Shown: piece after piece, positions 24,378 through 32,515 of the stretch
Numbering within the stretch: the first letter of the stretch is position 1
Layout: the number at the start of each line of letters is the position of its first letter
Assembly: GCF_027925245.1 (NCBI RefSeq)
Contig: NZ_BSDP01000001.1
Span: 744,001 to 808,000 of the forward strand
DNA: 64,000 nt
Direction: 5' to 3'
From: Agromyces rhizosphaerae
GTDB taxonomy: Bacteria > Actinomycetota > Actinomycetes > Actinomycetales > Microbacteriaceae
Position numbers and translations under genes: made by a program
The notes under the pieces: generated by a model
The model's input: the letters and a program-made list of their open reading frames with translations, nothing else
Told to the model about the DNA's origin: nothing
The model's database searches: none

Positions 24378-25745
24378 ATGACCAGCGACACCCGCACCCT
24401 CGTCCTCATCGGCGCGGGATCCGCCGTCTTCACCCGGGGACTGCTCGCCGACCTCATCGGCGCCGACGACCTGGGCTCCTGGGAGATCCGGCTCGTCGAC
24501 GTCGACGCCGAGGCGCTCGCCGTCGCCGCCGACCTCGCGGAGGCCATGGTCGCGGCCCGCGGCGCGGGCGACACCATCCGCGTCATCCGCTCGACCGACC
24601 GCCGTGCGGTCCTCCCGGGCGCCGACTTCATCGTGACCTGCGTCGGCGTCGGCGGCAGGCCCGCCTGGCAGCTCGACCACGAGATCGTGCAGCGCCACGG
24701 CATCTTCCAGCCCGTCGGCGACTCGATCATGCCCGGAGGCATCTCGCGCCTGCTGCGCACCACCCCCGTGCTCGTCGAGATCGCCCGGGACATCGCGGAG
24801 CTCGCGCCGGACGCGTTCTTCTTCAACTACTCAAACCCGATGACCGCGAACGTGCAGGCCATCCACCAGGAGACCGGTCTCGACGTCGTCGGCCTCTGCC
24901 ACGGGATGCACCACATCCAGCGGGAGCTCGCGCAGCTGATCGACGCCCCGTTCGAGCGCACCTCCACGCTCTACGCCGGCATCAACCACCTGACGTTCAT
25001 CTACGACTTCCGGCTCGACGGGGCGGATGCCTGGCCGCTGATCCGCCAGCGGGTGCAGCGCGAACTCGCCGCGGCGCCCGACCCGGCCGACATCGGCAAC
25101 ATCTTCTACGACACCCCCACGGCGTGGCACAACCCGTTCGCGTGGGAGCTGTTCGAGCGCTACGGCGCCTTCGCTGCCGCGGGCGACCGGCACGTGGTCG
25201 AGTTCTTCCCCGAACGCTTCGGCAACGGCGAGTACTACGGCAAGCAGCTCGGCATCGACGCGTTCTCGCTGCCGGAGATCCTCGAGTGGGGCGAGAACCG
25301 CTACCAGGCGATGCGTCGCCAGGCGCTCGGCGAGGAGCCGCTGGACGAGTCGGTCTTCGCGCGCAGCGGCGGCGAGCAGGAGCAGCTGATCGCGATCATC
25401 CGCTCGATCACCTTCGACTCGCGCGAGATGTTCAGCTGCAACGTCGTCAACGAGGGCCTCGTGCCGGGGCTCCCGGCATGGTCGGCCGTCGAGATCCCGG
25501 GCGTGGCCACCGCACGCGGCATCCGCCCGATCTCGGTGCCCGACCTCGGCAAGCCGCTCACGTCGATCCTGGCGCGCCGGCTCACCTCGGTGGACCTCGC
25601 CGTCGAGGCCGCGCTCACGGGCGATCGCGGACTCGTGATCGAGGCGATGATCGCCGACGGCGCGATCTTCGACGCGGACGCGGCCGCAGCGCTCACCGAC
25701 GACCTCCTCGCCGCCCAGGCGCAGTACCTGCCGAGGTTCGCATGA
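24378..25745 (+). CDS. GH4 family glycosidase with CHG motif (putative alpha-uronidase)
   Basis: A 455-residue NAD- and metal-dependent glycosidase of family GH4. The N-terminal nucleotide site is VLIGAGSAVFTRGLL; CVGVGGRP, NYSNPM and LCHGMHH carry the conserved Asn, Cys and His of the metal site, and NHLTFIYDF follows. The motif CHG, rather than CHS, CHE or CNV, is the one reported for alpha-glucuronidase/galacturonidase members of GH4. It is intracellular, so it would hydrolyse imported uronic-acid-containing oligosaccharides by redox-assisted elimination. The stop overlaps the dehydratase start. Family certain, specificity inferred. Confidence 0.9.
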   Translation: MTSDTRTLVLIGAGSAVFTRGLLADLIGADDLGSWEIRLVDVDAEALAVAADLAEAMVAARGAGDTIRVIRSTDRRAVLPGADFIVTCVGVGGRPAWQLDHEIVQRHGIFQPVGDSIMPGGISRLLRTTPVLVEIARDIAELAPDAFFFNYSNPMTANVQAIHQETGLDVVGLCHGMHHIQRELAQLIDAPFERTSTLYAGINHLTFIYDFRLDGADAWPLIRQRVQRELAAAPDPADIGNIFYDTPTAWHNPFAWELFERYGAFAAAGDRHVVEFFPERFGNGEYYGKQLGIDAFSLPEILEWGENRYQAMRRQALGEEPLDESVFARSGGEQEQLIAIIRSITFDSREMFSCNVVNEGLVPGLPAWSAVEIPGVATARGIRPISVPDLGKPLTSILARRLTSVDLAVEAALTGDRGLVIEAMIADGAIFDADAAAALTDDLLAAQAQYLPRFA

Positions 25746-27508
25746 GCGCCGTGAACCTCGGATCGACCGGCCTCGAGGACCGGCCCTGGGGCGAGGGGCT
25801 CCGCTCGCAGGTGTGGTTCGGCGACCCCGGCAAGACCGGCTTCATGCACCGCTCGTGGCTGCGCAGCGAGGGCCTGCCGGACGACACGTTCGACGGGCGA
25901 CCGGTGATCGGCATCGCGAACTCCTGGTCGGAGCTGACGAGCTGCAACGTGCACCTGCGCACGCTCGCCGAGCACGTGAAGCGGGGCATCTGGCAGGCCG
26001 GCGGTGTGCCGTTCGAGTTCCCGACCAGCTCGGCGGGCGAGCCCCTGGTGCGCCCGACCGCGATGCTCATGCGCAACCTGATGGCGATGGACCTCGAGGA
26101 GACGCTGCGCATGAACCCGCTCGACGGGGTCGTGCTGCTTGCCGGATGCGACAAGACGACGCCCGCCTACCTCATGGGCGCGGCGTCGGTGGACCTGCCG
26201 ACCCTGCTCATCACGGGCGGGCCGATGCTCAACGGCAAGTACCGCGGGACCGACATCGGCTCGGGGACTTCGGTGTGGCGCTTCACCGAGGCGTACCGTG
26301 CCGGGCAGATCGGGGCCGAGGAGGTGCGCGAGGCCGAGGGCTGCATGGCCCGCAGCCAGGGCCACTGCATGACCATGGGCACGGCGTCCACCATGGCGTG
26401 CGTGTCGGAGTACATGGGCATGCAGCTGCCCGGAACGGCGGCGCTCGGCGCGAACGACTCCCGTCGCGCGACGGCCGCGCACCTGGCGGGCCGCCGCATC
26501 GTCGAGATGGTCGCCGAGGACCTCCGCCCGTCGCGGATCCTCACCCGCGAGGCGTTCGAGAACGGCGTGCGCGCCAATGCGGCGCTGGGCGGCTCGACGA
26601 ACGCGGTCATCCACCTGCTGGCGCTCGCGCGCCGCGTCGGAGTGGACCTGCAGCTCGAGGACTTCGACACGCTGGTCCGCGACGTCCCGGTGCTCGCCGA
26701 CCTCATGCCGAGCGGGCGGTTCCTCATGGAGGAGTTCCAGGACGCCGGCGGCACCGCCGGCCTCGCGGAGACGCTCGGCGACCTGCTGCACCGCGACACC
26801 CTCACCGTCACCGGGCAGACCCTCGGCGAGAACTACGCCGGGGCCGACGTCTGGAACCGCGAGGTCATCCGGCCGCTGGACAACCCCGTGAAGCCGGTCG
26901 GCTCCGGCATCGCGGTCGTGCGCGGCAACCTCGCCCCGCGCGGTGCGGTGGTCAAGCAGTCCGCCGCGAGCCCCGAGCTCATGACCCACACCGGCCGCGC
27001 CCTCGTCTGGGACTCGCTGCAGGCCTACCTCGCCGACGCCGACGACCCCGACCTCGACGTCACGCCCGATGACGTGCTCATCGTGCGCAACGTGGGGCCG
27101 AAGGGCTACCCCGGCATGCCCGAGGTCGGCAACATGCCGCTGCCGCGCAAGATCCTCGAGGCGGGGGTGATGGACATGGTCCGGATCTCGGATGCGCGCA
27201 TGAGCGGCACCTCCTACGGCACCGTCGTCCTGCATGTCGCGCCGGAGGCCGCCGCCGGGGGCCCGCTCGCGCTCGTGCGCACCGGCGACACGGTCACCCT
27301 CGACGTCCCCGCGCGGTCGCTGTCGATGGACGTCTCCGACGACGAGCTCCAACGACGCCGGCAGGAGTGGGAGGCGCCCGTCGTCGCCGGCTCGGAGCGC
27401 GGCTGGACCCGCCTCTACGTCGAGCACGTCGTGCAGGCCGACGAGGGCTGCGACCTCGACTTCCTCCAGGGCCGGAGCGGTGCCGCCGTCGGTCCGCAGG
27501 CGTTCTGA
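25742..27508 (+). CDS. IlvD/Edd-family dehydratase (aldonate dehydratase type)
   Basis: A 588-residue iron-sulfur dehydratase. Cluster cysteines are visible in ELTSCNVHL, LLAGCDKTTPA and QGHCMTMGTAST; SARMSGT-like sequence appears as DARMSGTSYGT near the C-terminus. Length and the WFGDPGKTGFMHRSWLRSEG opening match sugar-acid dehydratases (arabinonate, xylonate, galactonate type) rather than biosynthetic IlvD, and no branched-chain genes are nearby. It would convert an aldonic acid to a 2-keto-3-deoxy acid, which suits the FAH-family enzyme upstream. Confidence 0.88.
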   Translation: MSAVNLGSTGLEDRPWGEGLRSQVWFGDPGKTGFMHRSWLRSEGLPDDTFDGRPVIGIANSWSELTSCNVHLRTLAEHVKRGIWQAGGVPFEFPTSSAGEPLVRPTAMLMRNLMAMDLEETLRMNPLDGVVLLAGCDKTTPAYLMGAASVDLPTLLITGGPMLNGKYRGTDIGSGTSVWRFTEAYRAGQIGAEEVREAEGCMARSQGHCMTMGTASTMACVSEYMGMQLPGTAALGANDSRRATAAHLAGRRIVEMVAEDLRPSRILTREAFENGVRANAALGGSTNAVIHLLALARRVGVDLQLEDFDTLVRDVPVLADLMPSGRFLMEEFQDAGGTAGLAETLGDLLHRDTLTVTGQTLGENYAGADVWNREVIRPLDNPVKPVGSGIAVVRGNLAPRGAVVKQSAASPELMTHTGRALVWDSLQAYLADADDPDLDVTPDDVLIVRNVGPKGYPGMPEVGNMPLPRKILEAGVMDMVRISDARMSGTSYGTVVLHVAPEAAAGGPLALVRTGDTVTLDVPARSLSMDVSDDELQRRRQEWEAPVVAGSERGWTRLYVEHVVQADEGCDLDFLQGRSGAAVGPQAF

Positions 27509-27509
27509 C

Positions 27510-27971
27510 ATGTCCGGAGCAGCCGTGCTCGTCGTCGGCGCCACGGGCATCCTCGCGCCGCTGGCGGCGACGCTCGCGCGCGACGGCGGCGAGGTCGTCG
27601 GAGTCTCGCGCGGGGGCGGTCGCGACACGATCGCGGTCGATGCCCGCGAGACGAAGGCACTGGAGGCGGCGCTGCGGGGGCTCGAATGGGACGAGGCAGT
27701 GGTCTACGGCCCCGCCGTCGCGCGCGACTCCCTGAAGTGGATCCGGCGTTCGACGCCGGGGCGCTGCGTGCTCGTGCGGACCACTGCGAGCGCCGACCCC
27801 GCGCGCGGCCCGCTCGCCGTGCCGCCGGACACGCTGCAACTCGGATGGACCGCCGAGGCGCACCCGCGGTGGCACACGCCCGAGGAGGTCTCGGCGGCGG
27901 CACTCGAGGTGCTGCGCGACGGCAGGTCCCGCACGCTCGGAACCGTGCGCCCGTGGAGCGACCGCCCATGA
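27510..27971 (+). CDS. Small NAD(P)-binding Rossmann protein
   Basis: A 153-residue protein with the glycine-rich VLVVGATGILAPLAATLARDGG start and little more than one Rossmann half (AALRGLEWDEAVVYGPAVA, RCVLVRTTASADPA). It is about half the length of an SDR and lacks the YxxxK catalytic pair, resembling the short-chain-like proteins occasionally annotated as Rossmann-fold hypothetical proteins. It starts one base after the dehydratase stop and ends with an ATGA overlap into the kinase. It may serve as a dehydrogenase subunit or a regulator; no activity is proposed. Confidence 0.65.
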   Translation: MSGAAVLVVGATGILAPLAATLARDGGEVVGVSRGGGRDTIAVDARETKALEAALRGLEWDEAVVYGPAVARDSLKWIRRSTPGRCVLVRTTASADPARGPLAVPPDTLQLGWTAEAHPRWHTPEEVSAAALEVLRDGRSRTLGTVRPWSDRP

Positions 27972-28864
27972 TCGTCACGCTCGCCGTCTCCCCCAGCCTC
28001 GACGTCACGTACGAGGTCGACCGATTGCACCCGGGCGAGATCACCCGCCCCGTGCGCGTCACCCGCGTCGCCGGGGGGAAGGCGCTGAACGTCGCGCGGG
28101 TCGCCCGATCGCTCGGCGCCGACGTCGCGGCAGTGGGGGCCCTCGGCGGACACACCGGCGCGTGGATCGCCGACCTCCTCGCGACAGACGGGGTCGAGAC
28201 GCGCATCGTCCCGCTCCGGCACGAGACCCGCACGTGTTCGGCGATCGTCGAGACCGACGGCGGCGCGTCGAGCACCGACCTGTACGAGCGCGCCACCCCG
28301 CTGGACGCCGACGAGTGGGAGGCATTCCGCGCGACGGCGCTCGAAGCCGCCGCCTCCGCCTCCGGCGACGTGTGGGTCGCGTTCTCCGGATCCGTACCCG
28401 CGGCGGTCGACCCGGCCGAGGTGGCAGCACTCCTCGCCGCGCTCCGTGCGCGCGGCGCCCGCATCGCGGTGGACAGTTCCGGAGCCGCGCTGCGCGCGCT
28501 GATCCAGTCCGCCGACCTGGTCAAGGTGAACCGTGCCGAGGTCGAGGAACTGCTCGAGCAGCGATTCGCGGATGCCTCCGAGGCCGCCCACGCCCTCGGC
28601 TCGCGCTGGTCCGTGGACGTCGTCGTGACCGACGGAGTGCGCGGCGGAAGTGCGCTGCTCGCCGGCACGCGCGTGGACCTGCCGCCGCCGGGCGCTCTCG
28701 GACGATTCTCCGCGGGCAGCGGAGACGCGTTCCTCGGCGGCTTCCTCGCCGCGATCGATCGCGGAGCGGACCCGGCCCAGGCTCTCGCCTTCGCCGCCGA
28801 CGCCGCGGAGCGGAACGCGCTCGTGCCGGGACAGGGCGTGCTCGCCGAGCGCTCACCGCGGTAG
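27968..28864 (+). CDS. PfkB-family sugar-phosphate kinase (LacC/FruK-like)
   Basis: A 298-residue ribokinase-superfamily kinase of the 1-phosphofructokinase/tagatose-6-phosphate kinase branch: IVTLAVSPSLDVTYEV, VAGGKALNVARVARSLG (the substrate Gly-Lys loop) and SAGSGDAFLGGFLAA with the catalytic Asp. It is the last gene of the regulon. Together with the class II aldolase it can complete a tagatose- or keto-acid-type lower pathway: phosphorylation, then aldol cleavage. This is the second PfkB kinase of the regulon; the other lies on the opposite arm. Confidence 0.88.
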   Translation: MIVTLAVSPSLDVTYEVDRLHPGEITRPVRVTRVAGGKALNVARVARSLGADVAAVGALGGHTGAWIADLLATDGVETRIVPLRHETRTCSAIVETDGGASSTDLYERATPLDADEWEAFRATALEAAASASGDVWVAFSGSVPAAVDPAEVAALLAALRARGARIAVDSSGAALRALIQSADLVKVNRAEVEELLEQRFADASEAAHALGSRWSVDVVVTDGVRGGSALLAGTRVDLPPPGALGRFSAGSGDAFLGGFLAAIDRGADPAQALAFAADAAERNALVPGQGVLAERSPR

Positions 28865-28947
28865 GGGTGCACTGGCACCACACTCCGCGCACCACCCGGA
28901 CGCGCAGCCCCGGTCCTTCCCCGCGCCCCCGCCCGGGCGTACGGTGA

Positions 28948-28969
28948 ACGTGAACGAGGAGGTTCACGT
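28948..28969. promoter_or_regulatory. 8-6-8 hairpin carrying the ribosome-binding site of the acyl-CoA dehydrogenase
   Basis: ACGTGAAC at 28948-28955 and GTTCACGT at 28962-28969 are exact inverted complements; the six-base loop is GAGGAG, the Shine-Dalgarno itself, and the right arm includes the GT of the GTG start. In RNA this presents or hides the start site; in DNA it is also a plausible TetR/FadR-type operator. Confidence 0.65.
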
Positions 28970-30932
28970 GAGTGCCACTCGAGCAACCACGGCCCGACCG
29001 GCAGGCGAGCACGACTCCCGCGCGGTCGACGAGCAGGAGTCGCGTGCGGTCGCCGAGGCGGCCCGCGAGCAGGAGTGGCGGAAGCCGAGCTTCGCCAAGG
29101 GCCTGTACCTGGGTAGCTTCGACCTGTCGCTGATCCATCCGCACCCGCGGCCGCCGTCGGAGCAGGCCGAGCGCGGCGAGGCGTTCCTCGTCGAGCTGGA
29201 GACGTTCCTCGGCGGCGTCGACGTCGACGAGATCGAGCGCGACGCGCTGATCCCCGACGAGGTCGTGCGCGGCCTCGCGGCGATCGGCGCGTTCGGCATG
29301 AAGATCCCGGTCGAGTACGGCGGGCTCGGGCTCGGGCAGGCGGCCTACAACCGAGCGCTCACCATGATCGGCTCGGTCAACGCGAGCCTCGGCGCGCTGC
29401 TGTCGGCGCACCAGTCGATCGGCGTGCCCGAGCCGCTGAAGCTCGCCGGCACCGACGAGCAGCGACGGCGTTGGCTGCCGCGCTGCGCGGCGGGCGCGAT
29501 CAGCGCGTTCCTGCTGACCGAGCCGGAGGTCGGCTCCGACCCCGCTCGGCTGCGCGCCACCGCCGTGCCGAGCGACGACGGCTCGGAGTACGTGCTCGAC
29601 GGCGTGAAGCTCTGGACCACCAACGGCGTGGTCGCCGAGCTCCTCGTCGTGATGGCGCGGGTGCCGAAGTCGGAGGGACACCGCGGCGGCATCAGCGCCT
29701 TCGTCGTCGAGGCGGATGCCCCGGGCATCACCGTGCGCCGGCGCAACGCGTTCATGGGCCTGCGCGGCATCGAGAACGGGCTCACGTCGCTGCAGGGCGT
29801 GCGCGTGCCGGCCGACCACCTCATCGGCCGCGAGGGCGACGGGCTGAAGATCGCCCTGACCACGCTGAACGCGGGTCGCCTCGCGATCCCGGCGATCTGC
29901 GCGGGAGCGGCGAAGTGGAGCGTGAAGATCGCCCGCGAGTGGTCGGCCGAGCGCGTGCAGTGGGGCCGCCCGGTCGGCGAGCACGCGGCGGTCGCGCACA
30001 AGCTGTCGTTCCTCGCCGCGACCGCGTTCGCGCTCGAGGCGGTGGTCGACCTCTCGGGCGTGCTGGCCGACGAGGATCGCAAGGACATCCGCATCGAGGC
30101 GGCCCTCGCGAAGCTCTGGGCGTCGGAGATGGGCTGGAGGATCGCCGACGAGCTCGTGCAGATCCGCGGCGGGCGCGGCTTCGAGACCGCCGACTCGCTG
30201 CGGGCCCGCGGCGAGCGCGCGGTGCCCGCCGAGCAGCTGCTCCGAGACCTGCGGATCAACCGCATCTTCGAGGGCTCGACCGAGATCATGCACCTGCTGA
30301 TCGCGCGCGAGGCGGTCGACGCCCACCTGCGTGCGGCGGGCGACATGATCGACCCGCACCTCGACCTGACGAAGCGCCTGAAGGCCGCAGCATCCGCCAG
30401 CGGCTTCTATGCGAAGTGGCTGCCGCAGCTCGTCACCGGCCCCGGCGACCTGCCCACCTCGTACGACGAGTTCGGAGCGCTCGCCCCACACCTGCGCTAC
30501 GTCGAGCGCACGAGCCGCAAGCTCGCGCGCGCCACGTTCTACGGCATGGCGCGCTGGCAGGGCGGGCTCGAGCGCAAGCAGGGCTTCCTCGCCCGCGTGG
30601 TGGACATCGGGGCGGAGCTCTTCGCCGCGTCGGCCGCGTGCGTGCGCGCCGCGATGATCGCCGAGGAGCTCCCCGAGCGAGGCAGGTCGGCCTTCCAGCT
30701 CGCCGACACGTTCGCCCGGCAGTCGCGGCACCGCACCGAGCGCCTGCTCGACGAGCTCTGGCAGAACACGGATGCCTCCGACGAGCGCCTCGCGAAACAC
30801 CTCCTCGCGGGCGACTACGCCTGGCTCGAGGAGGGCATCCTCGACCCGAGCGAGGGCACGGGCCCGTGGCTCACCGAGGAGATCCCGGCGGGCGCGACGG
30901 AGGACCTGCACCGGCGCATCGCGACCGACTGA
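28968..30932 (+). CDS. Acyl-CoA dehydrogenase family protein (long form)
   Basis: A 654-residue FAD enzyme. After an 80-residue charged leader the ACAD fold starts (VDEIERDALIPDEVVRGL, MKIPVEYGGLGLGQ), with FLLTEPEVGSDPARLRATA at the flavin site and RIFEGSTEIMHLLIAREA bearing the likely catalytic Glu. A C-terminal region of about 180 residues extends beyond the usual 380-residue enzyme, as in VLCAD/ACAD9-type long forms. GTG at 28968 follows GAGGAGG. It should perform the first step of fatty-acid beta-oxidation on long chains. It is not obviously part of the sugar regulon upstream. Confidence 0.9.
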   Translation: MSATRATTARPAGEHDSRAVDEQESRAVAEAAREQEWRKPSFAKGLYLGSFDLSLIHPHPRPPSEQAERGEAFLVELETFLGGVDVDEIERDALIPDEVVRGLAAIGAFGMKIPVEYGGLGLGQAAYNRALTMIGSVNASLGALLSAHQSIGVPEPLKLAGTDEQRRRWLPRCAAGAISAFLLTEPEVGSDPARLRATAVPSDDGSEYVLDGVKLWTTNGVVAELLVVMARVPKSEGHRGGISAFVVEADAPGITVRRRNAFMGLRGIENGLTSLQGVRVPADHLIGREGDGLKIALTTLNAGRLAIPAICAGAAKWSVKIAREWSAERVQWGRPVGEHAAVAHKLSFLAATAFALEAVVDLSGVLADEDRKDIRIEAALAKLWASEMGWRIADELVQIRGGRGFETADSLRARGERAVPAEQLLRDLRINRIFEGSTEIMHLLIAREAVDAHLRAAGDMIDPHLDLTKRLKAAASASGFYAKWLPQLVTGPGDLPTSYDEFGALAPHLRYVERTSRKLARATFYGMARWQGGLERKQGFLARVVDIGAELFAASAACVRAAMIAEELPERGRSAFQLADTFARQSRHRTERLLDELWQNTDASDERLAKHLLAGDYAWLEEGILDPSEGTGPWLTEEIPAGATEDLHRRIATD

Positions 30933-30941
30933 CCGGGTCGC

Positions 30942-31001
30942 CGAGACCCGTCGAAAGACTGCGGAACGCGGGCGGGAAGCGCAGCCTTTCGACGGGTCTC
31001 G
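30942..31001. terminator. GAGACCCGTC-family hairpin terminator (copy 1)
   Basis: CGAGACCCGTCGAAAG at 30942-30957 and its exact complement at 30986-31001 (16 bases), with an inner CTGCG/CGCAG pair at 30959-30963 and 30980-30984. It lies between convergent genes. Two related copies occur at 37825-37880 and 37906-37965. Confidence 0.78.
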
Positions 31002-31019
31002 CACGCCCACCGCACGACG

Positions 31020-31697
31020 TCACTCCTCGCGGAGCGCCTCCGCGATCGTGGCGCCGAGCACTTCGGCCCCGCGCGCCGAGGGGTGCACGCCGTCGAAGCT
31101 CATGCCGTCGCGGAACGCGCCGTCCGAGGTGCGCAGGCCGGCGGATGCGTCGACGAACCGCCAGCCGCGGTCGACGGCGAGCTCCTCGAGCGCGAGGTTG
31201 TAGGCCTCGGCTTCGCCGGGCGCGAGCTCCAGCGGCGGGATCGAGACCACCAGCACATCCGAGATCCCGACGGTGTCGACGATCGCCCCGAGGTTCGCCG
31301 CCGACGTCGCGAACGGAACGCCGAGGGCCACGTCGTTGGTGCCGGCGAGCACCACCAGCGCATCGGCGTCGACCGGCAGCACCGATGCAGCCATCCGCTC
31401 CGTCGTCGCGCCCCACTCGGCCCACCCGCCGGCGAGCGCGAACCCGTCGTCGACGACGTAGGTCGCCCACGACTCCGAGCCCAGATCGCCCGCCGCGAAG
31501 TCCGCGCTGTTCGCGTCGGTGATCGAGTCGCCGACCGCGGCGAACGAGGGTGCGTCGGCGATCGGGGCGATCGCGGTCGGCGCGTCGGTGGCCCCGGGCC
31601 CGGCTGCCGCGCACCCGACCATGGCGGCCGCGACCACGCCGGCGCCGATCGCCGCGACGGCGCTCGCGAGCCCCCGTGCCGTTCCGCGTCCGGGCAT
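31020..31697 (-). CDS. SGNH/GDSL-type esterase lipoprotein
   Basis: A 225-residue exported lipoprotein: signal peptide ending at MVGC with Cys at residue 29, then the SGNH blocks AVGDSITD (nucleophile Ser), VLAGTND (Asn) and FDGVHPSARG (Asp and His). It should hydrolyse an ester on an extracellular substrate, such as acetyl groups on carbohydrate or lipid. Its start lies nine bases beyond the stop of the TetR gene, so the two may share a transcript. Confidence 0.85.
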   Translation of the reverse strand: MPGRGTARGLASAVAAIGAGVVAAAMVGCAAAGPGATDAPTAIAPIADAPSFAAVGDSITDANSADFAAGDLGSESWATYVVDDGFALAGGWAEWGATTERMAASVLPVDADALVVLAGTNDVALGVPFATSAANLGAIVDTVGISDVLVVSIPPLELAPGEAEAYNLALEELAVDRGWRFVDASAGLRTSDGAFRDGMSFDGVHPSARGAEVLGATIAEALREE

Positions 31698-31705
31698 GCC
31701 GCCGC

Positions 31706-32371
31706 CTACGACCGCGCGACGCCGAACGCGCGCCGCAGCTCGCGCTCGAGCAGCGCGGGAACGTCGATCTCGCCGGGGTGGAGCGCGTCGTAGACCTGCA
31801 TGCCCTCCCAGGCGGCGATGATCACCGCGGCGGCGGCCTCGGGAGTCGTGCCGTCGTCGACCGCGACGCCCGCCGCGCGCTGCGCGCGGATCGTCGTGGC
31901 GAGGATGTCGCGGAGCTGGTGCTGGCGTTCCTGCAGGTAGGGCCGCGCCGGGTGGTCGGGCTCACCCGCCTCGGCGGAGAGCGTCGAGAGCAGCCGCACG
32001 AGCCCGGGGGCGTCGCGGTTGCGACGCGCGGTGTCCACGAACCCCTCGACGAGCCGTGCCGCGGGCAGCCCCTCGGGGAACTCGGTCGCGCCGGGCAGCT
32101 CCTCGGTCAGGTGCATCCGGTCGTACCAGTCGAGCACCGCGAGCAGCAGCGCGGTCTTGTCGCCGAAGTGGTGCACGAGCGTGGAGTGGTCGACGCCGGC
32201 CTCGCGGGCGATGCCGCGCAGGGTCGTGCCGTGGAAGCCGCGCTGCGCGAAGCTCTCGGCGGCGCGCGCCACGATCGTGTCCTTGGTCGCGCGGCCCTTG
32301 GCGTAGCCCACGGCGACGGCGTCGGTGTCGGATGCCACGGCAGGAGCGTACCGCGCCGGTCTCGAGCCCAC
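31706..32371 (-). CDS. TetR-family regulator divergent from GH3 genes
   Basis: A 221-residue regulator. The HTH is TTLRGIAREAGVDHSTLVHHFGDK (about residues 48-71), and the C-terminal ligand/dimer domain begins at LLLAVLDWYDRMH. A GTG at 32371 gives this start, though GGAG sits directly against it; a GTG at 32338 is an alternative. Eighteen bases upstream is a perfect 22-base palindrome shared with the divergent GH3 gene, so it probably represses itself and the two glycosidases. Confidence 0.87.
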   Translation of the reverse strand: MGSRPARYAPAVASDTDAVAVGYAKGRATKDTIVARAAESFAQRGFHGTTLRGIAREAGVDHSTLVHHFGDKTALLLAVLDWYDRMHLTEELPGATEFPEGLPAARLVEGFVDTARRNRDAPGLVRLLSTLSAEAGEPDHPARPYLQERQHQLRDILATTIRAQRAAGVAVDDGTTPEAAAAVIIAAWEGMQVYDALHPGEIDVPALLERELRRAFGVARS

Positions 32372-32388
32372 CTCCAGCGCGCCCTCAG

Positions 32389-32410
32389 ATTTCCACCATA
32401 TGGTGGAAAT
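32389..32410. promoter_or_regulatory. Perfect 22-base TetR operator
   Basis: ATTTCCACCAT at 32389-32399 is followed immediately by its exact complement at 32400-32410, with no spacer. It lies between the divergent TetR and GH3 genes. A TATCAT -10-like hexamer follows at 32415-32420 for the plus strand. Confidence 0.85.
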
Positions 32411-32515
32411 TGGCTATCATCGTGGCGCGCAGTTCGAGGGCCGAGCGTCATCGACACGACGCCACCACCACCCCCGCCGTGGGATCCCGAGCACACGGCA
32501 CCCGAGGAACCACGC

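Noticed and set aside
25301..27628. Long antisense frame across the IlvD/Edd gene
   Set aside because: Composition is dominated by Arg, His, Ala and Val with no motif, while the plus strand encodes an intact iron-sulfur dehydratase.
31550..32515. In-frame extension of the first GH3 gene upstream of 32516
   Set aside because: It would run back through the operator palindrome and across the TetR gene on the other strand; the region is Arg/Pro-rich and unlike any GH3 N-terminus. The ATG at 32516 is next to the conserved QMTLAEKASL start of the fold.
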